Source: an uncultured Bacteroidota bacterium
Lineage (GTDB): Bacteria > Bacteroidota > Bacteroidia > Flavobacteriales_F > PHOS-HE28
Length of the DNA stretch: 34,458 nucleotides
NCBI GenBank assembly: GCA_902826215.1
Contig: CADEDY010000015.1
Coordinates: 52,817-87,274, forward strand
Direction of reading: 5' to 3'
This document shows, piece by piece, positions 34,253 to 34,458 of the stretch. The position numbers were made by a program, and so were the translations under genes. The notes under the pieces were generated by a model. That model was not told the origin of the DNA. It was given only the letters and a program-made list of their open reading frames with translations, and made no database searches. Numbering within the stretch: position 1 is the stretch's first letter; each line of letters opens with the position of its first letter.

Positions 34253-34458
34253 TTCGTTCCTGCGATTTGATCAAGGCGCGCTTGGGCCTGTGATTCCGCG
34301 AGGCGCGCTAACCCAATGGGGGGAAGCTTCAAAATGAGGACTGCCACTCGCTTCGCTCGTCGGTCTTTTCGTTCCTGCGAATTGCTCAAGCTGCGTTCGG
34401 GCTGGGGATTGCGCGAGGCGCGCTATCCCATTGGGGGTGGCTTCATAATAGTGACCGC
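34253..34458. repeat. Direct repeat of 115-bp period at the window edge
   Basis: A block beginning TTCGTTCCTGCGA occurs at 34253 and again at 34368, followed by related sequence in both copies (a CTCAAG or TCAAGG segment, GCGAGGCGCGCTA, CCCA-TGGGGG, GCTTCA-AAT-GTGAC-like endings). Two copies of about 90 bp are separated by a short CTCGCTTCGCTCGTCGG spacer. The second runs to the end of the window, so more copies may follow. No coding frame is convincing. This could be a dispersed intergenic repeat family or a longer array. The rest of the 34044-34252 region, apart from the promoter elements listed, shows nothing clear. Confidence 0.8.

Noticed and set aside
1..34458. tRNA, rRNA, CRISPR array, transposase or phage genes
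   Set aside because: No cloverleaf, rRNA motif, spaced direct repeat of CRISPR type or recombinase/transposase frame was recognised on either strand.

Overview
The window looks like chromosomal DNA of an uncultured, fairly GC-rich member of the Bacteroidota, probably a Flavobacteriales-like lineage. The support is five type IX secretion system (T9SS) C-terminal sorting domains, Bacteroidota-restricted families (DUF6090, DUF4293), a Bacteroidota-style feo cluster with a FeoB-associated Cys-rich peptide, and TAnnTTTG-like elements ahead of several genes. The lineage is inferred from gene content; no rRNA, tRNA, CRISPR or transposase gene was seen.

Left third (1-11584). A 21-bp tandem repeat lies at the left edge, followed by a small secreted orphan and a large secreted propeller-like protein with two dockerin-like repeats at its C-terminus. 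Next come a secreted protein of a family I cannot name (family X), a 622-residue two-part PLP enzyme, a GNAT acetyltransferase and a DinB-like protein. A tightly packed four-gene run (7581-11584) then encodes only exported proteins: a Cys-containing orphan, a second family X protein, a T9SS beta-propeller and a double-length family X protein.

Middle (11647-22245). This is a secretome-rich stretch: an exported alpha/beta hydrolase, a decayed T9SS gene with an in-frame TGA, an M43-type metalloprotease with a T9SS signal, a second T9SS propeller, a probably frameshifted small gene, a lipoprotein joining an alpha/beta hydrolase to two Kazal inhibitor domains, an NlpC/P60- or CHAP-like secreted protein, and an L-domain repeat protein with a T9SS signal. 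Gaps are large and hold remnants of genes, suggesting turnover of surface-protein genes.

Right third (22454-34458). This part is mostly housekeeping. A feoA-feoB-Cys-rich peptide operon imports ferrous iron and stands divergent from pepD. A minus-strand run holds two linked exported orphans, an atypical SDR protein and an MFS transporter. Then come a DUF6090 membrane protein, a fatty acid desaturase, a DUF937/YidB-like protein, an enoyl-CoA hydratase and a DUF4293 membrane protein. The right edge carries two copies of a 115-bp-period repeat that runs out of the window.

The best candidates for something undescribed are secreted family X (three genes, four domains, two of the genes inside the four-gene export operon), the hydrolase-Kazal fusion, and the two-part PLP enzyme.
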